Origin: Piezodorus guildinii
Taxonomy: Eukaryota; Arthropoda; Insecta; Hemiptera; Pentatomidae
NCBI GenBank assembly: GCA_023052935.1
Contig: CM041295.1
Span: 161,620,366-161,684,365, forward strand
Direction of reading: 5' to 3'
DNA: 64,000 nt
Position 1 is the first letter of the stretch. Each line of letters opens with the position of its first letter. Below the pieces are notes generated by a model, which had not been told where the DNA came from, ran no database searches, and was given only the letters and a program-made list of their open reading frames with translations. The position numbers and the translations under genes were made by a program. Below are positions 59,072 through 59,345 of the stretch, piece after piece.

Positions 59072-59345
59072 TTGAAATTAATTAATGAATAATTAGATAA
59101 AATATGTCATTGGGAGATGTTTTGCGAATTTAGATGTATGATTAGATTAGATCTGAAATCTGAATCATTTAGTAATTTCATTGTTTCTTAAATATTTTCA
59201 GAACTAGAACCTTTTACAAATCTAAGCAAAAATAATATTGATGAATCAAGTCATGTAAAGAAAACTATAGAAAATAGGCCTGTAAAATGGCATATAAAAA
59301 ATAAGTTTCTGGAATCAATCAATACATCCATTAAAGGTTCTGCCC
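4009..59345 (+). CDS. Modular multi-exon host gene of unknown family (at least 22 symmetric phase 1-1 exons)
   Basis: Exons: 4009-4170, 6191-6316, 8313-8462, 9163-9291, 20982-21092, 23296-23373, 23478-23648, 26712-26861, 27216-27350, 28825-28881, 37408-37536, 39009-39089, 42055-42186, 43267-43401, 44428-44550, 47824-47920, 52050-52166, 52291-52401, 56556-56706, 56791-56943, 58352-58486, 59202-59345. All introns are GT-AG and phase 1, and no junction codon is a stop. The product starts acidic, holds an R-S-K-R site in exon 9, and turns Thr/Ser/Asn/Lys-rich with many N-x-S/T sequons, so a secreted, processed, glycosylated protein is inferred. Cysteine is rare. Exon families recur (VTEYxK, INRTR, FWNFF, LGxGFK). 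The start and stop codons are not seen. Exons 16 and 19 each carry one surplus base. I do not recognise the family and assign no function. Confidence 0.8.
4515..4690 (-). mobile_element. CR1-like LINE 3' fragment
   Basis: Nucleotide similarity to the C-terminal end of the minus-strand element at 13880-14040 is visible (shared GAAGNANCATGGCGNATATG and AGAGCGAANATNAAAGGAANGAT blocks). It is a short, eroded fragment with no open frame. Confidence 0.5.
4740..5560 (+). mobile_element. Jockey-type LINE, eroded RT and C-terminal fragment
   Basis: Plus-strand readings in shifting frames give AGVPEGSIVGPTLF, then STYADDTCVLS (motif C, catalytic ADD) and LLDKRLAWNPHTRLKRQET. From 5303 comes MAIIRPIWTYGVMLWGSTK with NVPYFVTNKLIHKDLNVPF. 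The same segments in the same order occur in the Jockey copies at 31824 and 48278. Several stops and frame changes show that it is dead. No poly-A tail or target duplication was located. Confidence 0.75.
5561..6190. other. AT-rich intron sequence
   Basis: No coding or repeat family was recognised. It ends in a long pyrimidine tract leading to the acceptor of exon 2. Confidence 0.4.
6191..6316 (+). CDS. Host gene exon 2
   Basis: 126 bp, acceptor TTTTTTTAAG, donor A|GTATGT. It encodes 42 residues, strongly acidic (LNEDDSFTTEENEMSKDDF, then PDEDELLLAIGDI). The acidic run continues the character of exon 1. No similarity to later exons was seen. Confidence 0.8.
6529..6904. repeat. Inverted-repeat element with hammerhead-like core remnant
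   Basis: Arms at about 6529-6700 and 6731-6904 are reverse complements with scattered differences and a short spacer. Both outer ends read GCTAGGTTCTTTTTAAATAA. Within the right arm, 6809-6833 reads CTTGAAAATGGCAAAGG and then CTGAAACG. The same layout (CTTGAAAATGG, short stem, CGAAACG) occurs in the palindrome at 39337-39592. The layout resembles a degenerate hammerhead core as found in Penelope-like elements, but the CUGAUGA box is altered here. Confidence 0.65.
7140..7395 (+). mobile_element. RTE-like LINE, C-terminal fragment
   Basis: The reading RYHLRWAEHVARMQEHETP leads into a 66-codon frame with VWLQDLRVHNWMALAQDRS and FWRLLIEEAWKRQR before a stop. This is the LRWxGHVxRM and WxxLAxDRxxWRxxVEEA tail that closes many RTE-like ORF2 proteins of insects. 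Only the last about 85 residues survive. Confidence 0.7.
7400..8312. other. AT-rich intron sequence
   Basis: No coding or repeat family is recognised up to the acceptor of exon 3. Confidence 0.4.
8313..8462 (+). CDS. Host gene exon 3
   Basis: 150 bp, acceptor TTTTTATAG, donor A|GTAAGT. It reads MEDTLTTSEAPTTVPFSKAV and TEYIKNLFSMRKRPK. The segment FSKAVTEYIKNL is paralleled by FSDYVTEYVKSL in exon 4, so these two adjacent exons look like old duplicates. Confidence 0.85.
8848..8977. repeat. Microsatellite (AATA)n followed by (TA)n
   Basis: About 50 bp of AATA units run straight into about 75 bp of mostly TA units, all within the intron between exons 3 and 4. Confidence 0.9.
9163..9291 (+). 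CDS. Host gene exon 4
   Basis: 129 bp, acceptor CAACTTTTAG, donor G|GTAGTA. It reads TPTTPSYTEKEAGSTLFSDY, then VTEYVKSLLRDHFKK. It shares the Thr-rich lead and the FSxxVTEYxKxL helix with exon 3. The following intron is about 11.7 kb, enlarged by a LINE cluster. Confidence 0.85.
9962..10167 (+). pseudogene. PHD-type zinc finger at the start of LINE ORF1
   Basis: The reading QCSLCECAITRDDKSNLN is followed by one stop, then SKCRVVYHGKCCNL and SWLCPECD. The spacing C-x2-C, C-x5-H-x2-C, W-x-C-x2-C is that of a PHD finger, a module known at the N-terminus of ORF1 proteins in some CR1-like LINEs. A stop within the domain and another just after it show decay. No good ATG was seen upstream. Confidence 0.6.
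10186..10650 (+). CDS. CR1-like LINE ORF1 fragment (coiled coil plus FP-like domain start)
   Basis: About 155 residues. A heptad-rich coiled coil spans about residues 20-85 (ERLSKIESHLEGQAKYFEDL, then LENKYLKNKVGELEVRL). SLKIRGIPVRQGETPAALV and VVRFFKQITRD follow, the start of the nucleic-acid-binding domain typical of ORF1 in this LINE group. At about 10650 it fuses in frame to endonuclease sequence and stops at 10827. The missing C-terminal half of the domain is seen in the minus-strand copy at 16860-17216. Confidence 0.7.
11102..11530 (+). pseudogene. CR1-like ORF2 linker between endonuclease and RT
   Basis: 142 open codons: YLKTVLDTHAPLQTRTLRR, APWLTPELRDIMKRREAAR, RKFRRTRFPGDYTCFKLL. 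This APWxTPEIRxLxKxRExARRxxRR block is typical of the region before RT in CR1-like LINEs. The minus-strand copy has the same block at 15243-15881. Confidence 0.8.
11851..13159 (+). pseudogene. CR1-like reverse transcriptase, frameshifted
   Basis: Frame one (11851-12249) holds SGFRPGYSTQSALLKIIHDL and motif A ILLDFSKAFDTVDHKILL. A frame change near 12190 destroys the PQGSxLSP block. Frame two (12284-13159) resumes with motif C MYADDIQIYL (catalytic ADD present), then LKLNAEKTKAIVIGSN and HFDYCCSVYGG. The family function is target-primed reverse transcription of element RNA. This copy cannot make a single protein. Confidence 0.85.
13632..13735 (+). repeat. LINE 3' hairpin and AT-rich tail
   Basis: GGGAC (13632-13636) and GTCCC (13639-13643) can pair just upstream of AGAATAAATAAAG. 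After this the sequence is a near-tandem array of TTTATAATTTATTTATATAA units up to the next element. The same hairpin plus AGAATAA ends the copies at 41136-41147 and 19677-19689. Confidence 0.6.
13981..14904 (-). pseudogene. CR1-like RT C-terminal half lacking the YADD box
   Basis: An open 307-codon frame begins MRWFHSFLSGRTQSVTIP and includes SAGVAQGSSISPLLFNSYIN. Where motif C should be it reads HHCSHHFQIYLSF. Compared with HSQYHMYADDIQIYLSF in the plus copy, five residues including both catalytic aspartates are absent, without disturbing the frame. Downstream blocks (NELKLNTMKTRAIVIGSN, FPYFDYCCVGYDG) are intact. The enzyme would be inactive. Confidence 0.8.
15002..15881 (-). pseudogene. 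CR1-like ORF2 linker and RT N-terminal part
   Basis: 15881-15243 reads KHAPLKTHTFRCRPAPWISP, EIRDLQKRREIARRRFRRTR and NSIGFDVIPVKLLKLYLTE. A frame change leads to 15259-15002 with GPIPILSNISKPLERIVQSQ and SGFQPGFSTQSVLLKI. It then breaks again before motif A. Order and motifs match the plus copy at 11102-12249. Confidence 0.75.
16860..17216 (-). pseudogene. CR1-like ORF1 C-terminal domain
   Basis: On the minus strand RFFKQITRDELVKQRKVKRD is followed, after a frame change, by RLARQKRSPGRLKYVWFTAG and RVRCRKDDGHPVVFIGPSAG. This is the C-terminal half of the FP-like ORF1 domain (YVWxxxGxVxxRK), continuing exactly from the point where the plus-strand copy at 10186-10650 leaves it. Confidence 0.6.
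17666..18184 (-). pseudogene. LINE endonuclease (APE-like) domain
   Basis: 172 codons, with GGLALIYDTTCYKIIVIDKC, NNFRFVLGIFYFRPSIDLVS, SIPFIIVGDANCRFSNLN (the GDxN metal/DNA-binding block) and GNFTYCSTIGTS. Family members nick target DNA to prime reverse transcription. The N-terminal ExW/E part and the last SDH motif are not in this frame, so the domain is incomplete. Confidence 0.7.
18660..19163 (-). CDS. LINE ORF1 protein, FP-like domain
   Basis: 167 codons. It opens with the end of a coiled coil, then KAVEVKGIPFKKGEDVKKIC, FNIRDLDNYYRIRRKNGTFT, FLRKADRDTFLAQARMNRE, IKKIFINEVLTAQNRILFSK and FKFVWHRNGKVFIRHF. These are the ordered blocks of the FP-like ORF1 domain (GIPxxxxE, YRI, NExLTxxNRxLF, FVWxxxGxxFxR). 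The family binds element RNA as a chaperone. The upstream coiled coil is in another frame, so the full ORF1 is not translatable as is. Confidence 0.75.
   Translation of the reverse strand: MKIDSSEIMTTVEKNKAQELRKAVEVKGIPFKKGEDVKKICSELSMLLGTDFNIRDLDNYYRIRRKNGTFTDIVLMIFLRKADRDTFLAQARMNREKLIVKSLSDFQTDQERIKKIFINEVLTAQNRILFSKGRAMQREGHFKFVWHRNGKVFIRHFQGSSRILIQS
19560..19705 (+). mobile_element. CR1-like LINE 3' terminal fragment
   Basis: Ends in GGGACCTAGTCCCAGAATAA followed by poly-T-rich sequence. The hairpin plus AGAATAA matches the ends at 13632 and 41136. Only a short piece of 3' UTR is recognisable. Confidence 0.4.
19706..20981. other. Intron sequence with no recognised element
   Basis: Short open frames occur (for example a basic minus-strand frame at 20541-20738 containing ARTAARKKKKPP), but nothing links them to a family, and they are within chance expectation. 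Confidence 0.35.
20982..21092 (+). CDS. Host gene exon 5
   Basis: 111 bp, acceptor TTGTGTACAG, donor G|GTATGT. 37 residues: EESELYETLDTLSAPLGVTV and TENAVDKTEGTLEKTTY. Thr/Glu-rich with no cysteine. Confidence 0.8.
21180..21352 (-). mobile_element. tRNA-derived SINE, degenerate
   Basis: From 21351 downward the minus strand reads GGGGTGGCTGAGTGGGTTAG, a box-A-like start of a tRNA-related head similar to that at 37936-38000. Box B is only weakly recognisable (CTCTTGAAACC). A G-rich stretch and TTTTATCTGTG follow. Confidence 0.5.
21360..22540. other. Intron sequence with no recognised element
   Basis: Only chance-length frames. Possibly eroded repeats, but none that I can name. Confidence 0.35.
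22545..22790 (+). mobile_element. Non-LTR RT C-terminal fragment
   Basis: Plus-strand reading ILWLGPILRISKDRVARATY, EVVMGRRRPRRRPRKIWEKG, then NNWF and AREVVPDRSRLDQAM. The LxWxGxxxRxxxxRxAxxxY and GRRxxxRPRxxW blocks are the usual C-terminus of several insect LINE RTs. Short and with stops. Confidence 0.55.
22870..23090 (+). mobile_element. Jockey-type LINE 3' end fragment
   Basis: The reading CNPPRRLKRRWPRALLV and stop matches the YNPPRRLxRQWPRDLL terminus of the Jockey copies at 35880-35929 and 49660-49711. A short 3' UTR follows, ending in ACCAATAAATATATTTAAAA and an A-rich tail. Confidence 0.7.
23296..23373 (+). CDS. Host gene exon 6
   Basis: 78 bp, acceptor CATTTACAG after a long T-run, donor G|GTAAGT. 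26 residues: DETNDDEFYSSLRNVITDEN, then FPWELF. Separated from exon 7 by only about 104 bp. Confidence 0.8.
23478..23648 (+). CDS. Host gene exon 7
   Basis: 171 bp, the longest exon, acceptor CTTTTTTAG, donor G|GTGAGT. It reads DQKVRDVLKEVIADSFSEKQ, GPINRTRGKDEVLNQAVRL and MKNLPQNYSEFVFKLAVY. A helix-like VLKEVI followed by INRTR recurs in exon 8 (VLETYG then INRTR). N-R-T is an N-glycosylation sequon. Confidence 0.85.
23650..25200. other. Intron sequence with no recognised element
   Basis: Only short chance frames. Part of 24060-24650 looks less AT-rich and may be an eroded repeat, but no family motif was found. Confidence 0.35.
25360..25920 (+). mobile_element. RTE-like LINE, C-terminal half, eroded
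   Basis: Plus-strand reading PEFKYLITFITQYSKTREEI and KTMIITGNRF corresponds to the EFKYLGxxIT...EEIxxRIxxGN block. SARLRWLWHEQRVENGQVP and a GEGRSLKEDIF tail correspond to the LRWLGHxxRM region. Many stops. Confidence 0.6.
25921..26711. other. Intron sequence with one long unassigned minus-strand frame
   Basis: A minus-strand frame of 210 codons (26023-26655) is open but hydrophobic and unlike any family I know. I saw no promoter, splice pattern or homologue, so I treat it as chance or eroded repeat sequence. Confidence 0.3.
26712..26861 (+). CDS. Host gene exon 8
   Basis: 150 bp, acceptor TAATTTCAG, donor A|GTAAGT. It reads GSALEKVLETYGKPFSHSIN and RTRFARSFMKELIHKLNSND. The INRTR motif aligns with that of exon 7, suggesting descent by exon duplication. 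Confidence 0.85.
27084..27140. repeat. (TA)n microsatellite
   Basis: About 35 bp of uninterrupted TA followed by imperfect units. Confidence 0.9.
27216..27350 (+). CDS. Host gene exon 9 (with R-S-K-R site)
   Basis: 135 bp, acceptor TTTTTTTAG, donor G|GTAAGT. It reads TKEDLELREHIEKMMNIDDE, VDSSEPEEESSGGRSKRDAP. RSKR followed by D is a classic furin/proprotein-convertase type site in an acidic, Ser/Gly-rich, probably exposed linker. If the protein is secreted, it could be cut here into an acidic N-part and a basic, Thr/Asn-rich C-part. Confidence 0.85.
27829..28510 (-). mobile_element. RTE-like LINE, 3' part (5'-truncated copy)
   Basis: The minus-strand frame 28359-28054 reads VRNACYYSVSNLLSSWLLSK, IYKTIILPTVLYGCETWPPT and VLRKIFGPKKDETTGEFRRL. 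The rest to 27829 follows in broken frames and ends with a CGAACC-TTCG-GGTTCG hairpin (27836-27851) next to an AAT-type short repeat. It matches the longer copy at 52748-54660 closely. A C-run lies at 27914-27928. Confidence 0.85.
28825..28881 (+). CDS. Host gene exon 10 (micro-exon)
   Basis: 57 bp, acceptor CTTTTTAG, donor T|GTAAGT. 19 residues: DAIKAERRSKLRESLGSNP. Highly basic, directly after the R-S-K-R exon. Short but with strong splice sites and the same phase. Confidence 0.75.
29016..30275 (+). mobile_element. Mariner DNA transposon, decayed
   Basis: Imperfect terminal inverted repeats (left GAATTGGCAAATGTGTCCTT, right complement GAGTTGGCAAATAAGCCCTT, both followed by TTCGGTTT or CCGGTTT) lie between TA dinucleotides at 29014-29015 and 30276-30277. 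The length is 1,260 bp, normal for mariner. The terminal sequence resembles the mellifera-type group. Confidence 0.85.
29340..30170 (+). pseudogene. Mariner transposase remnant
   Basis: Readable pieces in shifting frames: NPTQSAREIA-like NPTQSARELP, SCRPSSEAPRIISKQGLHSK, FHELMLPSGQTIYLTLWSL, then NKLLH-type INYCTDWNLLP and PYSPDLAPTDCHLFWSL. The last is the mariner YSPDLAPxD box with the final catalytic aspartate. The family cuts and pastes the element at TA sites. Numerous stops and frameshifts make this copy inactive. Confidence 0.85.
32160..33340 (+). pseudogene. Jockey ORF1 (gag-like, zinc knuckles), frameshifted
   Basis: Starts MSSKSASKRSRSAGSNSSQ. Later frames give PPPIFVKNIKNFKLMCAHLN, VVIRNIHSSTPVEAIKEEL, SPLPLFFVDLEPSAGVGNIY and VKVEKPYTKKKIVQCQNCQA with YGHTKSYC and then ALCLKDHPANYKGC. 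This is the Jockey gag-like order: RNA-binding fold, PLPLFFVDLEP block, then CCHC knuckles. It has at least three frame changes plus a stop in the N-terminal part. Family role: RNA packaging and targeting. Confidence 0.85.
33345..35929 (+). pseudogene. Jockey ORF2 (endonuclease and RT), frameshifted
   Basis: The endonuclease opens LLWNANGVRNHTDELTALLQ with ALITETRLTTKQYLKIP. After a frameshift at about 33580, the frame 33600-34410 gives RFILGADLNAKHQQWGSRTT, YWPTDPNRNRDILDFFIHSG and LSSDHSPLI. RT follows in several frames: FGFRPS, GAFLDIAQAFDQV (motif A), GVPQGSVLGPVLYIL, TFADDTAILS (motif C), LLDKRLTWNPHTRLKRQ and the C-terminus NPPRRLKRQWPRDLL. All catalytic blocks are recognisable but lie in different frames. 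Confidence 0.9.
37408..37536 (+). CDS. Host gene exon 11
   Basis: 129 bp, acceptor TATTTTCAG, donor A|GTATGC. It reads FFTDFLNVRDAVGMPWMRII, VDDVMNDRQRTDGSEREIYA. It has two tryptophan/methionine-rich turns and an acidic patch. The preceding intron (8.5 kb) contains the mariner and the foldback/Jockey nest. Confidence 0.8.
37715..38003 (-). mobile_element. tRNA-derived SINE
   Basis: On the minus strand from 38000: GGTGGCTGAGTGGCTAGCAC (box A) and, about 35 bp on, GAGTTCGAATC (box B), followed by a non-tRNA body to about 37715. There is no matching acceptor stem, so it is a SINE and not a tRNA gene. Transcription by RNA polymerase III from these boxes is the family norm. Confidence 0.7.
38004..39008. 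other. AT-rich intron sequence
   Basis: Poly-A runs at about 38073-38090 and 38275-38287, and otherwise nothing recognisable, up to the acceptor of exon 12. Confidence 0.4.
39009..39089 (+). CDS. Host gene exon 12
   Basis: 81 bp, acceptor AAATTTCAG, donor G|GTAGGA. 27 very basic residues: KKSNKQKEKNIDLKSRNRLT, then KEKENLK. Confidence 0.7.
39337..39592. repeat. Perfect palindrome, 124-bp arms, 8-bp spacer
   Basis: 39337-39460 and 39469-39592 appear to be exact reverse complements around an 8-base spacer. Each arm holds CTTGAAAATGGGGAAACAAC and CCCGAAACGTCGAC (in the right arm from about 39472), the same layout as at 6809-6833: a short stem flanked by CTTGAAAATG and CGAAACG. This looks like a degenerate hammerhead-type core of a Penelope-like repeat. 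The perfect symmetry implies a very recent origin or ongoing gene conversion. Confidence 0.85.
40110..40440. other. Unassigned, comparatively GC-rich intron stretch
   Basis: Base composition departs from the flanks, and the minus strand has a readable stretch (SRAGRFRLDRFEQNSTMEC), but I cannot tie it to a family. Probably an eroded mobile element. Confidence 0.3.
40500..41180 (+). mobile_element. CR1-like LINE, 5'-truncated 3' copy
   Basis: From AAGGAATCACCTCTATTGGT onward it is nearly identical to 12952-13660, covering the last part of ORF2 and the 3' UTR. It ends in GGGAGTTGTCCCAGAATAAA and an ATT-type tail. Preceded by a T-run. Confidence 0.85.
41340..41428 (+). mobile_element. Jockey-type LINE 3' tail fragment
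   Basis: CTTGTATCTCGTTTACTAGA and ATTATACAGTTTTAAATA match the 3' UTR end at 23005-23060 and run into an A-tract. A very short truncated copy. Confidence 0.5.
41430..42054. other. Intron sequence with no recognised element
   Basis: Nothing supportable was seen on either strand up to the acceptor of exon 13. Confidence 0.35.
42055..42186 (+). CDS. Host gene exon 13
   Basis: 132 bp, acceptor AATTTTAG, donor G|GTGAGT. It reads DESKSSFWNFFGKGNRKNNQ, TTTMINFINTTTTSTTESSE. Mucin-like Thr/Ser run and several N-x-T sequons. The SSFWNFF start is shared with exon 15 and, after frame adjustment, exon 16. Confidence 0.85.
42705..42791 (+). CDS. Possible optional exon 13b
   Basis: A strong acceptor (CTCTTTTTCATTTCAG), donor G|GTAACG, length 87 bp, phase 1-1 and an open frame fit the gene's pattern. 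The peptide (ETIFIIISTLYIHYDLLLLH) is strongly hydrophobic, unlike all other exons, so this may be chance or a membrane-anchoring alternative exon. Confidence 0.3.
43267..43401 (+). CDS. Host gene exon 14
   Basis: 135 bp, acceptor TTTTTTTAG, donor G|GTATGT. It reads DDGDEIQVRIPFLGSGFKTD, NLNRKLVRIQNITLINKLNH. IPFLGSGFK resembles FSLLGHGFK of exon 19. Followed directly by a (TA)n tract. Confidence 0.8.
43414..43484. repeat. (TA)n microsatellite
   Basis: About 70 bp of TA units with one interruption, immediately downstream of exon 14. Confidence 0.9.
43540..44120 (+). mobile_element. CR1-like LINE, RT C-terminal fragment
   Basis: Frames give HISQISLRTIETQKQLRHLH, FSHFDYGCVVKGRLSGALEA and KLQCIMNFAIKFVFEM. 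These line up with HIAQISRRT, PYFDYCC and RIMNIFLRFVFG of the minus copy at 13733-17216. Eroded, no clear 3' tail. Confidence 0.7.
44428..44550 (+). CDS. Host gene exon 15
   Basis: 123 bp, acceptor TTATTTTTAG, donor G|GTAACT. It reads GKGSHNGSIWNFFRHPFRKS, SKNTKRTTVKHVTTQRTKCS. SIWNFF matches SFWNFF of exon 13. Basic and Thr-rich, with one of the few cysteines. Confidence 0.85.
45330..45970 (+). mobile_element. RT remnant of an RTE-like or related LINE
   Basis: VKFFKYLGAHFDRRLK (the FKYLG block) and, further on, a frame-shifted tail with WHMKLNSRLTDDFIEE and LERWSKGRPLMCTQRRIG suggest the C-terminal half of a non-LTR RT. Heavily eroded. 44800-45330 may be part of the same element. Confidence 0.5.
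46420..46518 (-). mobile_element. tRNA-derived SINE head
   Basis: On the minus strand from 46516: GTGGCGTGGCCTAGTGGATA (box A) and GGTTCGAATCCCGGT (box B, canonical). An acceptor-stem partner is absent and the 3' side continues into non-tRNA sequence, so it is classed as a SINE head or tRNA-like relic. Confidence 0.7.
46818..46875. repeat. (TA)n microsatellite
   Basis: About 55 bp of uninterrupted TA. The 82-codon minus-strand frame over it is an artefact of the repeat. Confidence 0.9.
46938..47110 (+). mobile_element. CR1-like LINE, short RT fragment
   Basis: Reads NKLRLNAMKTQTIVIGSSSL and LRSNNTFANLILNHHPITYS, aligning with NELKLNTMKTRAIVIGSNSL of the 13981-14904 frame. No ends recognised. 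Confidence 0.7.
47492..47564 (+). mobile_element. Tiny Jockey-type 3' end insertion with target duplication
   Basis: The duplication AGAGTCATAAA lies at 47481-47491 and 47565-47575. Between them is only about 50 bp of Jockey 3' UTR (GGTGGCAGATTGTATTATCT, TTAATAAAAC) and a poly-A tail. An extreme 5' truncation. Confidence 0.8.
47824..47920 (+). CDS. Host gene exon 16, frameshifted
   Basis: 97 bp, one base more than a multiple of three. Acceptor TTATTCTAG, donor G|GTGGGT. In the incoming frame it reads DKSCKKKGRIPFFWFEI then stops. In the outgoing frame it reads SHFFGSRSNTSKSTAKISNQ. The second half resembles exons 13 and 15, and the surplus base falls in the A-run at about 47838-47843. Either a lost exon or a homopolymer sequencing error. 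Confidence 0.65.
47998..48052. repeat. (TA)n microsatellite
   Basis: About 54 bp of TA followed by a T-rich tract (48053-48080). Confidence 0.9.
48278..49711 (+). CDS. Jockey reverse transcriptase and C-terminal domain, open reading frame lacking a start
   Basis: 477 codons open from the insertion boundary. In order: VKFLINKLKPRKSPGHDLLS, SSYRPISLLPILSKIFEK, FGFRSGHSTVQQGLRVV, GAFLDIAQAFDRVWHDGL (motif A), GVPQGSVLGPILYILFTADI, ASFADDTVILS (motif C with both aspartates), LLDKRLTWNPHTRLKRQ, MWTYGIELWGTTKFSNIKRI and the end NPPRRLRRQWPRDLL. No endonuclease and no ORF1, so no autonomous mobility. The first internal ATG in good context is at 48710, too far in to give a full RT. Confidence 0.9.
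   Translation, partial: TDGVEEFLSSPIPLSLPPKAVNPSEVKFLINKLKPRKSPGHDLLSSKILRQLPQKAIIFLTYLYNCILRTAHFPLLWKHSIIILFLKPGKPPNNASSYRPISLLPILSKIFEKILLKRILHLIEIPSHQFGFRSGHSTVQQGLRVVDHLSSALENKQYCTGAFLDIAQAFDRVWHDGLIFKLKSVLPQSLYLILRSYLSNRSFRVRCGSVLSTCYPIEAGVPQGSVLGPILYILFTADIPLDPDTFLASFADDTVILSTHSDPELASFHLQRHLSLIEHWCDNWRIKVNQSKSKHVTFTLRRKSCPQVHFNSIPLPCSDKVRYLGFLLDKRLTWNPHTRLKRQELNRRYGQLYRLLNRTSQLSVGNKLLIYKTILKPMWTYGIELWGTTKFSNIKRIQSFQSKVLRTIVNAPYYVTNKTLHHDLKIPYVLDLIPSKFSTFHQKLAHLPNPLAQSLSSTNHPYNPPRRLRRQWPRDLL
49795..49905 (+). repeat. tRNA-like segment within a Jockey 3' UTR
   Basis: GAAGCGGCTGACTGAGAGGC (box-A-like) and GAGGTTCGATTCGGA (box-B-like, 49876-49890) are about 45 bp apart, and GGGATCTCCTG...TTCCCAGGGGC flank them. 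The corresponding 3' UTR at 35930-36180 lacks this stretch. Could be a SINE captured by, or sharing its tail with, this LINE. Confidence 0.45.
50450..51060 (-). mobile_element. Non-LTR RT C-terminal fragment (RTE-like)
   Basis: Minus-strand readings: VTKKFKYLG, AKLGRLYFATRSMYSKKRLS, TVVRPTILYGMETVCLPSLE, KIERKILRRFMDPK and, from 50648, EVVIRTRRLRFYGHMVKINN. These are the FKYLG, YGxET, ERKxLRRI and RLRxxGH blocks in correct order. Frames change several times. Confidence 0.7.
51533..51753. repeat. Inverted-repeat element carrying a hammerhead-like core
   Basis: Outer ends read AATTAGTCCAGGTGG on both strands. Arms of about 75-85 bp (51533-51610 and 51675-51753) are reverse complements with a few differences, and both run to GGGGTCGAAAC. 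On the minus strand the left arm continues into the core described separately. Probably an inverted pair of Penelope-like terminal sequences. Confidence 0.7.
51599..51628 (-). ncRNA. Candidate hammerhead ribozyme core
   Basis: On the minus strand CTGATGA (51628-51622), then a stem ACCC-loop-GGGGGT, then CGAAAC (51604-51599). This is the invariant CUGANGA / stem II / GAAA arrangement of hammerhead ribozymes, which are known in Penelope-like retroelements. Stem III and a cleavable UH triplet are not convincing, so activity is doubtful. Confidence 0.4.
52050..52166 (+). CDS. Host gene exon 17
   Basis: 117 bp, acceptor TATGTTTTGTAG, donor A|GTAAGT. It reads EMKNPSNVSINSTEIPESDI, VNKNIIMQKKVETTMKAII. 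Two N-x-S/T sequons. Only 124 bp from exon 18. Confidence 0.8.
52291..52401 (+). CDS. Host gene exon 18
   Basis: 111 bp, acceptor TTAATTTTAG, donor G|GTGGGT. It reads STTSNRPVTKINVITKNHTN, ENLPMPINQTQHTGLYK. Hydrophilic, Asn/Thr-rich, with N-x-T sequons (NHTN and NQTQ). Confidence 0.8.
52670..52747. repeat. (TA)n microsatellite at the 3' end of an RTE-like LINE
   Basis: About 75 bp of TA directly abutting the 3' hairpin of the minus-strand element. It may be the element's own simple-repeat tail, as RTE-type LINEs often end in short repeats. Confidence 0.85.
53186..53608 (-). pseudogene. RTE-like RT palm/thumb segment
   Basis: 140 codons: SPVLFNIALEYVIEK, then motif C LGYADDLVLLVEDTETIQLN with both catalytic aspartates, KEIGLEINTDKTKYMISS, EHVEFKYLGSMITRKNEIQE. 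It corresponds to the active-site half of RT. Upstream, AYDSIVRHKL (motif A) is readable in another frame at about 53760. Confidence 0.85.
53818..54435 (-). pseudogene. RTE-like RT N-terminal half
   Basis: 205 codons with EEVKMAMGKLKRYKARGNDN, ITSELIKACGEAGVSKLHVL, WENEKMPEEWKESILIPIHK, KKGPRTDCNNYRGIPLL and CGFRRNRSTIDKIFSLLQIL. These are the KAxGxDxI, PxxWxxxxIxPIxKKG, NYRGI and GFRxxRST blocks of RTE-type RTs. It ends where the frame shifts before motif A. Confidence 0.85.
55000..55680 (-). mobile_element. Jockey-group LINE, RT N-terminal fragment
   Basis: Minus strand: APGNNLITPYILKHLPHKAI, LSIVKMIPKPPKKTWKSI, IMGKILEKLLLERIYPIL, PDHQFGF and ALERELYCAGAFLDVEQAF (motif A start). The same order as the Jockey RTs above but a different subfamily. 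Broken by stops and cut before motif C. Confidence 0.65.
55690..56400 (+). mobile_element. RTE-like LINE RT fragment, eroded
   Basis: Plus-strand pieces: FIDFKSAYDSINRQLP-like frame at about 55815, and 56025-56324 with SINYVTPFQRLQVETELLEE, STFRPDRQTNDLIFTSRNAI and LDLAFLDLKAAFNEY. These match the ExQxxFRxxRxTxDxIFxxR and DxxxAFD blocks. Possibly two partly overlapping copies. Confidence 0.55.
56556..56706 (+). CDS. Host gene exon 19, frameshifted
   Basis: 151 bp, one base too many. Acceptor CATTTTAG, donor A|GTGCGT. The incoming frame stops after GKRKKFINIFVTWTWF. The outgoing frame gives SIFSLLGHGFKKQKKTSKIF and LLKFSTSTNPTTIRSSTKPS, related to exon 14 (FLGSGFK) and the T/S-rich exons. The surplus base lies in the A-run at about 56563-56569. 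Confidence 0.65.
56791..56943 (+). CDS. Host gene exon 20
   Basis: 153 bp, acceptor after a 20-base T-run, donor G|GTAACT. It reads NLNKTCSKYKYGTKVESFLK, KLDLTIKKLATSTVPTVVKS. Basic with amphipathic helices, one cysteine and an N-K-T sequon. Only 84 bp from exon 19. Confidence 0.8.
57200..57800 (-). mobile_element. Tc1/mariner-superfamily transposase remnant
   Basis: On the minus strand: ARAVAAQNRRNTIRNLCQII, RIGVFKRITGQRLTTSLKQI and, after breaks, ARSTEQWLQKTFPRSSLTFG. The spacing resembles the helix-turn-helix region and the AxxTQxWLxxxFPxF block of Tc1-like transposases. No terminal repeats found and no open frame. Confidence 0.4.
57801..58351. other. Intron sequence with no recognised element
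   Basis: AT-rich. The part next to exon 21 shares short blocks with the intron before exon 22, consistent with duplication of exon plus flank. Confidence 0.4.
58352..58486 (+). CDS. Host gene exon 21 (tandem duplicate, copy A)
   Basis: 135 bp, acceptor AATATTTCCAG, donor G|GTAGCT. It reads ESEPFNNLSKNNIDESSHVK, KPLEAKPVRWHIRNAFPESI. Matches exon 22 at 35 of 46 residues by hand count. Confidence 0.85.
59020..59067. repeat. (TA)n microsatellite
   Basis: About 45 bp of TA in the intron between the two duplicated exons. Confidence 0.9.
59202..59345 (+). CDS. Host gene exon 22 (tandem duplicate, copy B)
   Basis: 144 bp, acceptor AATATTTTCAG, donor C|GTAAGT. It reads ELEPFTNLSKNNIDESSHVK, KTIENRPVKWHIKNKFLESI. 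An alternative donor nine bases upstream (at GGTTCT) is possible. The sequence after both exons (AAGTAGTTAACAATATTC) is also shared. It is the last exon I can see; the stop codon must lie beyond the window or beyond the repeats that follow. Confidence 0.8.
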
